A stretch of 64,000 nucleotides of DNA. Origin: Adiantum capillus-veneris (Eukaryota > Streptophyta > Polypodiopsida > Polypodiales > Pteridaceae). The notes under the pieces are model-generated. The model saw nothing but the letters and a program-made list of their open reading frames with translations. It was not told the DNA's origin and made no database searches. A program made the position numbers and the translations under genes. Position 1 is the first letter of the stretch; each line of letters opens with the position of its first letter. The stretch lies in NCBI GenBank assembly GCA_014529385.2, contig CM043942.1, positions 25,544,469 to 25,608,468 of the forward strand, written 5' to 3'. Of the stretch, positions 10,740 to 21,077 are shown piece after piece.

Positions 10740-13034
10740 TGCACATAAAAAATAAAGGTGCCCATTTGGGCCACCCAAAATTAGGTGGCCCAAATGAGAA
10801 CCTTTACTTTTGAGAAGCCGTATAGTGGTAATAATAAGCACAAAAAATGCGATAATAGTCGTGGCAAAAGACGTGGTAATATTCGTGGATATATATCCGC
10901 GACTATTACTGCGTCTATTGTTGACAAACCATTGGAGTGGATGCCGATATGCCTTCTTATTACACATGAGAGTCCATGTACGTAAGAGCACAAGTCCTAC
11001 CCTAGTTGCATCTGCAATAAAATCTCCAATATGCTCGGCCATTCACATGGTCACTAAAAACCCCTCATCGGCCAAAAACTCACGAGCAACATCCATGCAC
11101 CCTGTCACTAGACCCCTGGAAAATGTGTTCCACTTGGGAACACTCATGCCCTCTACAAAAGTGAATGATGACATGTAAGCATACAACCATAGTTAGTTGT
11201 AGGTACTAGTCCAAAGAAAAGTTACTTACCCAATGGGATTGGTCCTAGACCATCCAAAAGAAAACTTGTAGGAAAATCTGTAAAGATAAGCCTAGCAACC
11301 TCACGACATTGCACACCATCTTTGCTATATAGATTTGTATTCTGTGTCGCAAAAAATTTGTTGATGCTATAAGAAAACCAAACATGAATTATGTTCAAAA
11401 TCATAGAACAATGCAAGAAGAAAATGCAAATAAGTAAGCACTAGGAAAATCTACCTATCAAGGGCAAACTTATCAATTTGTGATATATCCACAAGCAAAA
11501 CATCTACAATAGTTTGGTAATGGAACCTGAAAGCATTATCAAAATTAGCTTTGAATTAGGAAATATGGAAGATAGATATGCTAACAATTTTCTTAAACTT
11601 ACCAACAGATCGTGTGATCGGCCTTCTATCCCAAGCCTCTCGCCCAAGTGAAGACTCTGCCACAAACGAAGTAGTGTGCACCAATGAGGATATAGTGGGC
11701 ACATTAGAAGAGGGTTCCATATGGAGTATAGTGGTTCCCAAAGAGGACATGCTCTGGACAGCTCAAGGAATTGGCAATGAACACTAACATGGTATTGACC
11801 ATTGTCCGAGTACTCTATCACACACAAAAAAATCATCATTTGTAAAAACAAAGCTTTACAACAAAAGAGTGAAAAAGGTGAAAGATCTTACTATCTTTGA
11901 TTCTCTTCCACCATGTTTTTAGCCTATGGTTTCCATCCCATACCAGAAACTTTTTTCCTTTGAGCTCTTGCCATTCTCTACCAAGTGATCTCTCGAACTC
12001 AGCATTTCCTTCCCGCCAAAGTGGTCCCCATTCCTCCAAATCTGCTGCGGTCACGGGAATGATATCTCCTCTAGAATCCCCAATGGACACAAGGAAATGA
12101 CCCATAGTTTCTAAATACCCAGCAGAATCAAATGAGGAAATGAGCCATTCTACATCATCTCTAGCAAACCTAATAGCCTCATGCACCATGAGTCGACAAA
12201 GTGGAACCGGAGGAGGCAATGTCTTCTTATTTACATAAAACTGACTTAGAACATCTTTCATCAAGCCAAGCGAAATTTTCTTGCCTAGGTGTTTGGAATG
12301 CTTATTCTCCTCATCCCCTTCAGGATCACTATTTTCATCATTGTCATGATGATCTTCAATGTGAACATTGGTCTCTGCATAGAGATAACAAGTGACAAAC
12401 ATTCAATTGTCCAAAAACATATGCAATTAGGATTAGATAGTGTAAAGTATTTAATTTACAGAAATTTTGCCAGAGTCTCCTTTGTACGAAGACAACTCTT
12501 TTTAAAAAAAACCGCACACCCTATATAGGGCTCTCACATGAGATTTAAGGACCTTTTCTCCAACATAAACAAAAACAATACTTAATATTTTCTCTAGAAA
12601 CTATCAATGGTATGTATATAAAAAATGGTTCACCCTTTCTTACTCTCCCACATGGTTATTAATTACCAAACTTTCCAAACGAAAAAAAACATCCACCATC
12701 AAATTTAACAATCTACCATTGAAAAATTTATAATATAAACTACATATTGACATAAAATTATAGCATACACTCATAATTTACCTGTGATCTCTACGTCATC
12801 TTCGATGTTGTTGGAGTCTTCATCAACTTGAGCCTCATCATCAATAAAAACACACCTTTTGAGAATCCTGTTCTTTTTATTTGGTGGAGTGTCCAAATGT
12901 CGGACTCGTGATGATGCCTCCTGATCGATAGCTCCCTTTGGTATACAACCGGACCTAAGCTTCATGCTCACTTGACGGTTGCTAAAAGGAGAGACTGGAG
13001 GTTTTCTTTTCTTGCTATCCCTCTTTGGTGCCAT
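10740..13034 (-). pseudogene. Spliced gene with ParB-like core and possible methyltransferase-like end
   Basis: Six exons can be joined at GT-AG sites: 13,034-12,782; 12,374-11,892; 11,814-11,603; 11,526-11,455; 11,366-11,230; and 11,152 to about 10,900. The protein starts with a basic, nuclear-signal-like MAPKRDSKKRKPP and an acidic linker. It then has a conserved-looking domain (MVHEAIRFARDDVEWL, FLVSIGDSRGD) ending in FLVWDGNHRLKTW, like the DGNHR motif of ParB/Srx-fold proteins. Later exons read ARLIFTDFPTSFLLDGLG and VAREFLADEGFLVTM, shaped like motif IV and a following strand of N4/N6 DNA methyltransferases, though D-F-P-T is not the usual DPPY. Exons 1-2-3 and 4-5-6 join in phase, but exons 3 and 4 do not, and a TGA sits at 11,043-11,045. 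It is probably a pseudogene or mis-spliced here. The ParB-like call is moderate, the methyltransferase call weak. Confidence 0.45.
10754..10808. other. 55-bp inverted repeat between convergent genes
   Basis: TTTGGGCCACC at 10,767-10,777 and GGTGGCCCAAA at 10,786-10,796 are exact complements around an 8-base loop. Imperfect pairing continues outward through the AAAGGT/ACCTTT ends. The structure lies at the 3' ends of both converging gene remnants. Confidence 0.7.
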
Positions 13035-13108
13035 TATCTACACAACAATATAATATAGTTTTTAGTTTATATAATACCACATAAAAAATACAAAAAAAGG
13101 GGAGGCTA

Positions 13109-13303
13109 TTTCCAGCAACACCATTGACAAAGCTCACCAAATCTACAAAAAAAAGGGGGATGCTTTGTCTCCTCATTTTTTTTTTGCGTTTTTGATGTGT
13201 TTATTGAACAAATAATTTAGGTTTTATTTCAATAACCTCAAGCAAAAGAATTTTTCCTACAATACCGTTGACAAAGCTCACCAAATCTACAAAAAAGGGG
13301 GAG
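13109..13303. repeat. 52-bp direct repeat, two copies
   Basis: The block TTGACAAAGCTCACCAAATC plus about 30 flanking bases occurs at about 13,109-13,160 and again at about 13,251-13,303. The second copy forms the left arm of the first palindrome. It lies upstream of the start of the minus-strand gene beginning at 13,034. Confidence 0.85.
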
Positions 13304-13385
13304 GGAGAGCTCCCCCATCATCCGCATGCGCGGATGATGGGGGAGCTCTGCCTCTCTGTTTTTTTGTAGATTTGGTGAGCTTTGT
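13271..13385. repeat. Palindrome 1 (115 bp)
   Basis: A near-perfect inverted repeat. The left arm runs from ACAAAGCTCACCAAATC and the right arm ends GATTTGGTGAGCTTTGT, with GGGAGCTC-type sequence inside and a core CATCATCCGC-ATGC-GCGGATGATG. The loop is about 4 bases, with only a few mismatches and homopolymer length differences. As RNA it would fold into a long hairpin. Confidence 0.9.
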
Positions 13386-13519
13386 GCTATTTTTATTAAT
13401 TTTGCCCTCCCCCCCTTTTTTTGGTAATTTCTGATTAAAGCATACAATTTATCAGATAGATTTGTTATGAACACCAAATCATTTTTAATCAGAACTTGAA
13501 CAAAGCTAGTCATCGTAAG

Positions 13520-13656
13520 AAGATAGACGGCAGAGAACCGTTCAATGCAGAAAAAAGGGGGGCGCAGAGCCCGCCTATCATCCGCGCGCGCGGATGATAG
13601 GCGGGCTCTGCGCCCCCCTTTTTTTCCGCGTTGAATGGTTCTCTGCGGTCTATCTT
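13520..13656. repeat. Palindrome 2 (137 bp)
   Basis: A near-perfect inverted repeat. The left arm begins AAGATAGAC and the right arm ends GTCTATCTT. Outer arms pair CAGAGAACC with GGTTCTCTG, inner arms pair GGGGGGCGCAGAGCCCGCC with its complement, and the core is ATCATCCGCGC-GCGCGGATGAT. The core matches that of palindrome 1 while the outer arms differ. It ends 54 bp from the U5 end of the gypsy 3' LTR. Confidence 0.9.
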
Positions 13657-13846
13657 CCGGCTCCGCAACAACAATAGTCTGTGTGTGTGTGTGTTTGTGT
13701 GTGTATATGTTGAAGCGGTCCGGGGCGGGCAACAAGAAGAGCAACCTCTAGACACCCTTCAAGGCTCCCATGCTGCTCAATTGGGTTGGGGTTGGAAAAA
13801 ACAACAAACACACACACAAACCCGCAACCTAACCCTACACAAATTT

Positions 13847-13882
13847 GGGGCACCACCTAGTTTTGGATGCGAACTAGGACGC
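13847..13882 (-). promoter_or_regulatory. Conserved U5 hairpin of LTR copy B
   Basis: Minus strand: GTCCTAGTT, a 9-nt loop, then AACTAGG followed by TGGTGCCCC. The stem is the same as in copy A, with a different loop sequence. Confidence 0.6.
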
Positions 13883-13884
13883 GT

Positions 13885-13887
<3 letters not shown>

Positions 13888-13962
<75 letters not shown>
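13888..13962. repeat. (GA)n microsatellite
   Basis: About 37 uninterrupted AG units inside the LTR, not present at the aligned place in copy A, so it expanded after the two LTRs separated. Confidence 0.97.
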
Positions 13963-13964
<2 letters not shown>

Positions 13965-14617
13965 CTTGGGCTGCTTTGAAACGTATCGGCAATGATCAAG
14001 CAAACACAATTATATATGTAAGAAAGAGAGAGAAAGGGGGAGGGGGTGCTTGTTGCATTAATACCTTCTTACAAATCTGTCATGACAAATCAAAGTGAGA
14101 TTAGTATTTGTTCAACATAGCTTGCGTAAATTTCACCACAACACATCACAAGAAAAGCCACCCCAATCACTGTCTTAAGGCCAGGGGAGTCCTCTCCACC
14201 CTGTCGCCCTCTTACAGTATGTGGGATTTATGGCTAGATTGATGACAACACCAAAGACAAACTATCAAGAACTTAACAAAAGAACACCAAGACACTTACG
14301 CATCATTGTTGTCCATTACTTCACGTTGGAAGGGAGACAAAGTATCCAAGCTTAGTCCAAATCCACCCTCCTTGATTCAGCAAATGTTGGGCTTACACTA
14401 GTAGGAGAAATGATAGATTTCCTACTCTCAATTGAATGATCACTCTCTCTCTTACAATGGCATAGAGTTCCCTTGCTAATCCCCTATTACAACACATGCA
14501 CATGCATAAGACAATGAGCTTCCACTCAAGAGCTCCTTCTAGAGAGGTTGAGCTTGGCTTCTCAAGCTATAGCATAGTGCTCTTTCTTCTCCCCCTTTTT
14601 TGTGCTAGCTACACCCT

Positions 14618-14626
14618 CCTTTTATA
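14618..14626 (-). promoter_or_regulatory. TATA box of the 3' LTR
   Basis: TATAAAAGG on the minus strand, matching the position class of TATAAATAG in copy A and TATAAAAGGG at 60,141 in the plus-strand relative. It would set the start of the R region. No transcription start can be read from sequence alone. Confidence 0.55.
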
Positions 14627-16127
14627 GCAATTTTGAAGGCTAGGGTTACTCCTCTAACCATGGTTGGGTTAGATTTTCCGCAATTTATGTAATTTCTTTT
14701 GCTTGGAATTATCAAGAAGTTGGTGGGGAAAGAGAGAGGAGAGAAATGGAGGTGATAGGACTTTTCATAGTGGGTTAGTGTTAGTAGAGTTAGTATTAAT
14801 TTACAAATGGAATTGGATATTTACAATGGGAGTATCCATGTAGGATACAAATAAGGAAGAAAAAACTCTTAAGAGGTAAGAAAAGGTGGATTTCTTACAA
14901 GGTTGATGCTCCAAGTGTCTTGAGTAGGGCCAATTTTTGACGCTTGTTGACGGTCCACTAGCTTTGACGGTACATTTTTTCTCCACTCTTGACCTTCCTT
15001 GAGAGACAAGGTAATTGAAGCTGAGTAATCAACCACCATGATGCTGTCTTTTAAGAGAAGAGGCTGAATTTTGTGGTTTTTTTGATAGATATGGGTAAAT
15101 TGGAGGAGGAGAAATGAGACTAGGTGGTCAATTTTGGAATGGAATTGTGTGTGGGAGGTATGAGTTCACCATGGTTTCTCTTATTCTTCAAGGTTGAGGA
15201 GAAGGTGAGTAGGGTGCAGAGAGGAGTGGTGAGAGAGGTGGGGATGATGAGTGGAGAAGTGTGTGTGAAAGAGGAAAATGATAAAGTGGAAGAGAGAGTG
15301 TGGCTGCATAGCATGGGAAAATTGGGGTCCACTAATAAAATCATAGCTCACAGCTCGTAGCTCAAAAAAATATGAAAAAATTTGAAGCAAAAGTTCAGCC
15401 CACGAGCTACAACTTTTGTTTGTATCACCTTTTCAAATTCGAAGAGCAAGTGAACTTTAAAAATTCAGCAAAACCGACCGTTTTTTTCCACTGCACAAGG
15501 TCCTTGTGGGGTCCTTCTTTGGATGATTCTTTTGAATACCTCCAAGAGTGAGCCCTCCATAGTGCATGTATGCATGCCACCTACCCTTGACCTTACTTGG
15601 TAGGTCTATAATTGAAGATATTGTTGAGATTATGATATAAGTGAATAGTACAACTAAGAAAATCAAATATTGAGGGGTCTAAAAAATATGTACATGTCAA
15701 ATATAAATAATATAAGTGAAAAAATATAAAGGGGTCAAAAGAAATCTCTCTCATTATGAGGCTACCATAAAAAGATAAATATTTTTGGTGTTCTAATTTT
15801 TTAGAAAAAAAAACAAAATAGATGTAGGAAGGGAAAAATCACAATAGTGAAAAAATATACACATAAATAAAACTATTTTTTTGGATTTTTGTTGGGGTGG
15901 AGTTACATCAAATATAAGAGAAGCTTACATGAAAATATTTCTATATGGAATAAAGAGTATGAAAAATGGTAAGAAAAAATTGTGGTAATGGTGAGGCAAT
16001 GTACAGAGCATAAATAACACACACCTAGGTAGAAATATTTAAATAAATACCAAAATAATTATGAAAAAAACTTTTATTTAGATCCTATATACAAAGAAAT
16101 ATTTACATACGCATGGGCCATAATATA

Positions 16128-16132
<5 letters not shown>

Positions 16133-16220
<88 letters not shown>
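16133..16220. repeat. (TA)n microsatellite
   Basis: About 44 TA units in the U3 part of the LTR. Copy A has only a short TATATATA and a T-rich patch at the aligned site. Confidence 0.97.
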
Positions 16221-16223
<3 letters not shown>

Positions 16224-16404
16224 CTCAACTAGCCCAATGACTAGCTAATTGAGGGTTTTTTTAAGAAGATATGGGAAAAGTCCCGTGACTCACGCACGCC
16301 TATGTACAGTGAAATGGTAGGGATAGCCACAATGTTTGGGTGATTTTGGTAGGGTGAGGTAACTCACTGTGGCAATTACAAAGAGCCAAAAAACGGCTAT
16401 CATT

Positions 16405-16420
16405 AGCCCTCCCCCTGGAT
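16405..16420 (-). promoter_or_regulatory. Polypurine tract
   Basis: CCAGGGGGAGGGC on the minus strand, ending three bases before the LTR start TGATAGCC. It primes plus-strand DNA synthesis in LTR elements. Confidence 0.75.
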
Positions 16421-16430
16421 GATGGTATAT

Positions 16431-17705
16431 TCATGTACCATCATAGAGCATCTTTTCCAAAGAGAGTGCTTCAGAGTCCTTGACGAGACTTTTATTGTTT
16501 GGCCCCTCAAAATTTTGGCTAGAGTTACACTCATGCTTCATGTAACAATACTTACATGAGACAGTGGCCTTTTGATAGATCTTTGGTAGATCCTTTGGTA
16601 GAAGGCGACTCAAATAGGGCTTCAAGCGATACCCGCTTACTTTCCTGGAGTGCTCTTTACCATTCAAGTCCATAAGCTGATAGTAACTTGAATTGAAAGC
16701 CTTCTTGACTATGTATGGCCCTTGCCATCTTGTTTCAAATTTGGCATCAAAACGATTATCGAGTCGATTGTCATACCTTAGCACAAGATCTCCTTCATTG
16801 ATGCCTTTGTCCTTCAGTTTCTTGTCAAGCTTCTCCTTTGTCTGTGTGGCTTTCCTCTTATAGCACTCGTATGCTGCTTCTCTTTTCCACTCAAGCTCAG
16901 CTAAGGTAAGAAGTCGATCCATCCATGCTTCTTGATCATCTTGTGCTGATTTGCCATGAAGTCGCATTGTTGGAATGTTTAGCTCAATTGGCTGTAAAGC
17001 CTCTTGACCATAGACCAAGTGAAATGGTGTGAACTCCGTGGCTTCCCTATATGTGGTTCGATACGCCCACAAGGCACCATCCAAGAAGTCATCCCACAAC
17101 TTTGTCTTGTTAACAATTTCACCATCTTTCTAATGATGCCTGCAATGACACCATTAGCTTTTTCTACCAAACCATTTGATTGGGGATAGTAGGGTGTACT
17201 GTGACGATGTAGAATGTGAAGTTCTTCACAGACTTCTGTGAGCAATCCCTTTCTAAACCCTGGACCATTATCAGAAACAATCTCCAAAGGTGTGCCAAAT
17301 CTACAACAAATGTGAGTGTAGATGAATTTTCTCACTGTCTTCTCATTTACCTTTGCCACACTTTGTGCTTCCACCCACCTAGTCATATAGTCTACAGCCA
17401 CTAGAATGTAGAGTTTACCATTTTTTGTCCTAGGCAGAGGACCCATAGCATCAATGCCCCACTTTTCAAACGGTCCATTTGCAAGCACGATTTGCCTTGG
17501 ACCATAAACCAATCTTCTATTCCCATTTACCTAACAATTGTGACAACTTTTACACCAATGTTGGACATCCACATGGAGACTTGGCCAAACATACCCCGCA
17601 AGCAAAATCTTCTTCACAGTTAATTCTTGGGCAAAATGACCACCACATGCTTCTTCATGAAAACATTTTAGAATGGCTGGAATTTCCTCAATATTTGGTA
17701 CTCTT
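16431..17705 (-). pseudogene. Gypsy integrase
   Basis: Integrase domain of the Tat-like polyprotein. From the N-terminus it has a degraded HHCC zinc region (HEEACGGHFAQ ... WCKSCHNC) with a stop after it, then the DDE core: GIDAMGPLPRT (first Asp), IVSDNGPGF (second Asp) and NGLVEKANG (Glu). After a frame change near 17,100 comes the C-terminal part, WDDFLDGALWAYRTTYREAT, RWQGPYIVKKAF and a long tail to the final stop at 16,431. All three catalytic acids are visible, but at least one frameshift and one stop break it. It abuts the polypurine tract. Confidence 0.88.
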
Positions 17706-17707
17706 CT

Positions 17708-19219
17708 TCATACTTGATCCCTCCCTCTTTGATAGAGGGAGCCTTCTAGGAAGAGATATGCGCTTGCCTTCTTCATGAGTCTCCTCTTCTGAGCCTTCGT
17801 GAAGTATTGTGGAAACTTGCCCTCCAAAATGTAGCTAATAATGGGAGTCAATGACTCCAATCCCTGGTATCTCGGTTGCTTGACAGTTGCTGCCACCATG
17901 ATGACCTGCACTTCTTTCTCAACACATGTAACTACTTGCTGTGCAAGTAAATCGGCATCTTCATTCTGTTTCCTAGGAATATGATATAGTTGCACTTCTT
18001 CAAATTGATTAAACAATCTACGAATGACATGAACTTTTGTCCGTAAGCTTTCATTCTTGCATGCCCAAATGCCTAAAATCTGTTTAACAATGAGAAGTGC
18101 ATCTCCCTTTACCATGAGGCGTTGTATCCCTTGGCCAATGCACATCTTCAAACCATGAATTAGTGTGTCGTATTCTGTTTCATTGTTGCTAGCTGAACTT
18201 GGTAGATTGAACTTCTCTTTCATGACCACCTCTCCACTTGGGTTGAGCAACACTAGCCCTCCCCGTGCTTTCCCTGTGGCTCGTCGAAAATCTCCATCAA
18301 AGAATAAGGTAAAAGCATTGGGAATACTTTTTGGTGGTGGCAATGGTAGGGTCTTTACTTGAGGCACCTTAATTTCTTTCTCATGTACCCTATAAGTGAG
18401 AATCCCTGCCAATTGTGCACGCACACTATCTTCTACCTTGAAAGAGTATTGAAACTCTTGCAACTCCATAATCCACTTTGAGATCCTAGTACTAAGATTC
18501 ATTTGAGATGACACCCAAGGGAACAAATTTTCTGCAGTGAGAATTACAAAAGGTTTTGGTAGTAGGTAGGATCTAAACTTTCTCACCACAAACATGAGAG
18601 AAAGCATCATGAGTTCTGCTTCTGTGTAGTCTCTCTCCAAAGCATTCATGACCCTACTAGCAAAGTAGATGGGTCGCATCCTTGTACTGTGGGGATCTTG
18701 TTGTAGCAACACAGCACCAATTGTTTCCCTTCCAACACTAGAGCTAACAAAGAATGTGTACTCCCAACAAGGAGGCATGAGTGTTGGTAGCTCAGACAAA
18801 ATGACTTTAATGTTACAAAAATACTCTTCAATCTCATCAGACCATGCAAATTCTACTTGTTGTGTTAACTTTTGCAAAGGATGAAGCAACTCCGAGGCTA
18901 AGTGAATGAAGCGTGACATATACTTCACCTTTTGAATGAAAGAGATGACCTCCTTAAGACTCTTCGGTGATGGGAGCTCAATAAGAGCCTTTGCCTTTGA
19001 AGGATCCACCTCAATGCCTTTATAGGAAACCTTGTGACCGAGCAAGATCACTTCATCCTCACCTATGTGGCACTTGTCGGGGTTGAGTTGACCTCCCATG
19101 TCGTAGAGCTTCTTTAAACCTTCTTCTACCCTTTGTAGATGCAATGATTTTGAGCTATAAATGCAGAAATCATCAATGAACACCCTAATTGACTTTCCAA
19201 AGAATGCTTGAAACACCAT
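17708..19219 (-). pseudogene. Gypsy RT C-terminal half, RNase H and second RNase H
   Basis: Open for about 500 codons. It begins inside the reverse transcriptase at FQAFFGKSIRVFIDDF, where IDD is the catalytic motif. It continues through the RT connection (HKVSYKGIEVDPSKAKAL) and the linked RNase H region (GAVLLQQDP, YFASRVMN, YTEAE), then a proline-rich spacer. Next comes a separate RNase H fold with FFDGDFRRATGKARGG, NNETEYDTLI, VKGDALLIVKQI and NEDADLLA, supplying the usual D-E-D-D acids. That second domain places the element in the Tat lineage. The frame joins the upstream RT part only through a small deletion. Confidence 0.88.
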
Positions 19220-20353
19220 GTTTATGAAACGTTGGAATGTTGCAGGAGCATTTGTACTCTAAAAGCATAACAACCCCAAGGAGTGATAAAGGTTGTTTTC
19301 AATTGATCCTCCAATGCGATACCTATTTGAAAGTAACCCGAGTAGCCAGTCGCACACGGTGTACTTCTCATGACCAGCTACCTCATTTAGTATCTCATCC
19401 TCGAATGGGAGGGGAAAGTGATCTCTTTTTGTTGCCTCATTGAGGGGACGGTAATCCACACACACCCTCCACTTGCCATTTTTCTTAGGAGTGACAACAA
19501 CAGGAGAGACCCACTTTGAATTCTCCACTGGATAAATGAAACCTGCTGCTAGAAGCTTTCTTACCTCCTTGAGTAAAGCCTGCTCCTTGATGACTCCTAG
19601 CCTTCGTAGCTTCTGAGCTTTAGGTGTGGCCTCAGGCTTTAACTCAATCTTGTGTTGAACAACATCTACCCCACGCACGTCGGTGTAGTCTTTAGCAAAA
19701 AGCCTAGGAAACTTCCTTAGCACACATTTGAACTCCTCTCTTTCATCCTTTGTAAGTGTTGTAGACAACATACCTTCTAACATTCCTTCATCTTCCACCT
19801 TTTGGTTCTCTTGGTAACCTACCTCTTCCAAACCTCGACAAGAGGTCTCTTGGTTGCTTGGCTTAAACCTTACCCCCATGACTTCGATGGAAGACTCCTC
19901 TTCAGTAATGCTGCTGCTACTTTCTTCTTCTGAAGTGCTATCGGTCCAACCTTCTTCTGTCTCACTTTGAGATGATTCTTCATGGAGCTCCTCTTGGCGT
20001 TGCTCCTTCATGTCAAAGACAACCTTCTTATGATTGTCATTCCTGCAAATTAATTTCCCACTCTCCCAATACTGCAAAGCTCGCATTTTCATTAGCCATG
20101 GTCTTCCTAGGATAAATGGATAACCACTTCCCTTGGTCGACATAACATAAAAATCCACTGCCTTCTTAATGCCAAAGGCCTCCACAAAAACATTTTTACA
20201 AATGCCTACGCACCTAGCCTTGCTATTGTTTGCCATTTTCACTTTGATTTCAGGTGTCTCATGGATGTGCATGCCTAGTCTTTGCATGAGCCCTTCTGTC
20301 ATGATGCAAATTTGTGCACCCCCATCCACTAGACCTTTCCTAACCAATCTTCC
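19220..20353 (-). pseudogene. Gypsy protease and RT N-terminal half
   Basis: Starts with an aspartic protease, LVDGGAQICIMTE and YPFILGRPWLMKM, where DGGA stands in for the usual DTGA/DSGA. An acidic Ser/Glu-rich linker follows (SSIEVMGVRFKPSNQ). The RT N-terminus is recognisable by AGFIYPVENSKWVSPVVV, KNGKWRVCVDYRPLN and DHFPLPFEDEIL. A one-base insertion after VCD shifts the frame near 19,360, and about 18 bp (the MPFGL block) is deleted near 19,260. It follows gag out of frame: one extra A in the run at 20,354-20,358 breaks what reads as a continuous gag-protease frame. Confidence 0.88.
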
Positions 20354-21062
20354 TTTTTATGTAACAATCTAGCACAGGTGTAATATCCTCGTTCATTTCA
20401 GCATGTGCAATTTTTACAATAGGAAAACTCTCTTTTACCTTTCTCCTAGTGCTAACTGCATTTGTTAAATCCCTCCTAACTTGTGGACATAATGCAAGAA
20501 ATTGAGGCCATGAAATATCAGGACCCTTACCTCTCATGTCTTCCAACAAGTTGTACGGAGCCATACCATGTCCAAGAGGGAAGTCTTGGAGGTTGATACA
20601 ATGTCGAGTCCTCTTGGTTTCTTTTGCCTTCTTGCCTTGTCCATGGTCACTCTGTGATGTGACTCCTTCTTTCTCTTTACCTTTTCCTTGGCCACGCTTA
20701 ATGCCATTGGCTTCCATGTCAACCTCATTTGAATTTGTCACCTCTACCACATGCACATTTGGATCTGGCAAAGGTGGAACTCCTTCTACCCCTTGTGGAG
20801 GTGGTCTTGGTCCATTTGGCCTTTGTAGAAGCCTTGGTTGTTGACCAGCTCCTTCTCCTGCATTCATCAGTGGGTAATTCAAGTTAGGTCTCCCTGGCTC
20901 TCCACGGGGCCAAGGAAAATTATACATCCCATGTCCAGACTCTCCGCAATTCCAACATTGCAAGACTCTCCTAGGTCGTGGATCTCGCTCTTCAGACTTC
21001 TTTGCTTGTCCCTTTGGACCTACAGTTTGTGCAAGGTGAATTGACAGGCTGTCAGTACACAT
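20340..21062 (-). pseudogene. Gypsy gag C-terminal part with defective zinc knuckle
   Basis: C-terminal part of the capsid/nucleocapsid protein. It has a basic stretch (KGQAKKSEERDPRPRR), then CWNCGESGHGMYNF, a CCHC knuckle lacking its last Cys, then a proline-rich region and a lysine-rich region. The tail, GPDISWPQFLALCPQVRRDL, aligns with the plus-strand relative near 63,300-63,400 just ahead of protease. The N-terminal capsid half is missing: the frame has a stop upstream of 21,062 and unrelated sequence begins there. Confidence 0.8.
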
Positions 21063-21077
21063 TCTTCATTCACATGG

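Larger units (their letters stand above)
13710..16402 (-). repeat. 3' LTR (copy B) of the Tat-like element
   Basis: Starts TGATAGCC immediately after the polypurine tract and probably ends ..GCTTCA at 13,710, giving TG..CA ends and about 2,693 bp. It contains a TATAAAAGG box, the U5 hairpin, a (GA) tract of about 75 bp (13,888-13,962) and a (TA) tract of about 90 bp (16,133-16,220). It aligns with copy A at 7,138-9,714. Unrelated frames inside it are not genes. Confidence 0.8.
13710..21062 (-). mobile_element. Ty3/gypsy element, Tat lineage, 5'-truncated
   Basis: Minus-strand LTR retrotransposon with partial gag, protease, RT, RNase H, a second RNase H, integrase, polypurine tract and a 2.7-kb 3' LTR. 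The second RNase H between the RT-linked RNase H and integrase is the hallmark of the plant Tat lineage. The 5' LTR and the front of gag are missing; sequence of a plus-strand MULE-like gene begins within 20-70 bp of the gag break. The same family is present on the plus strand from 60 kb to the window end. Confidence 0.85.

Noticed and set aside
13238-13755. Minus-strand 168- and 81-codon frames across the palindromes
   Set aside because: They run through inverted repeats and a CA repeat, and the peptides mirror the palindrome; no domain is visible.
7138-16402. Interpreting LTR copies A and B as the two LTRs of one element with 9.7-13.7 kb as its interior
   Set aside because: No PBS follows copy B's U5 end and no polypurine tract precedes copy A, whereas copy B directly abuts the PPT and integrase of the 16-21 kb element.
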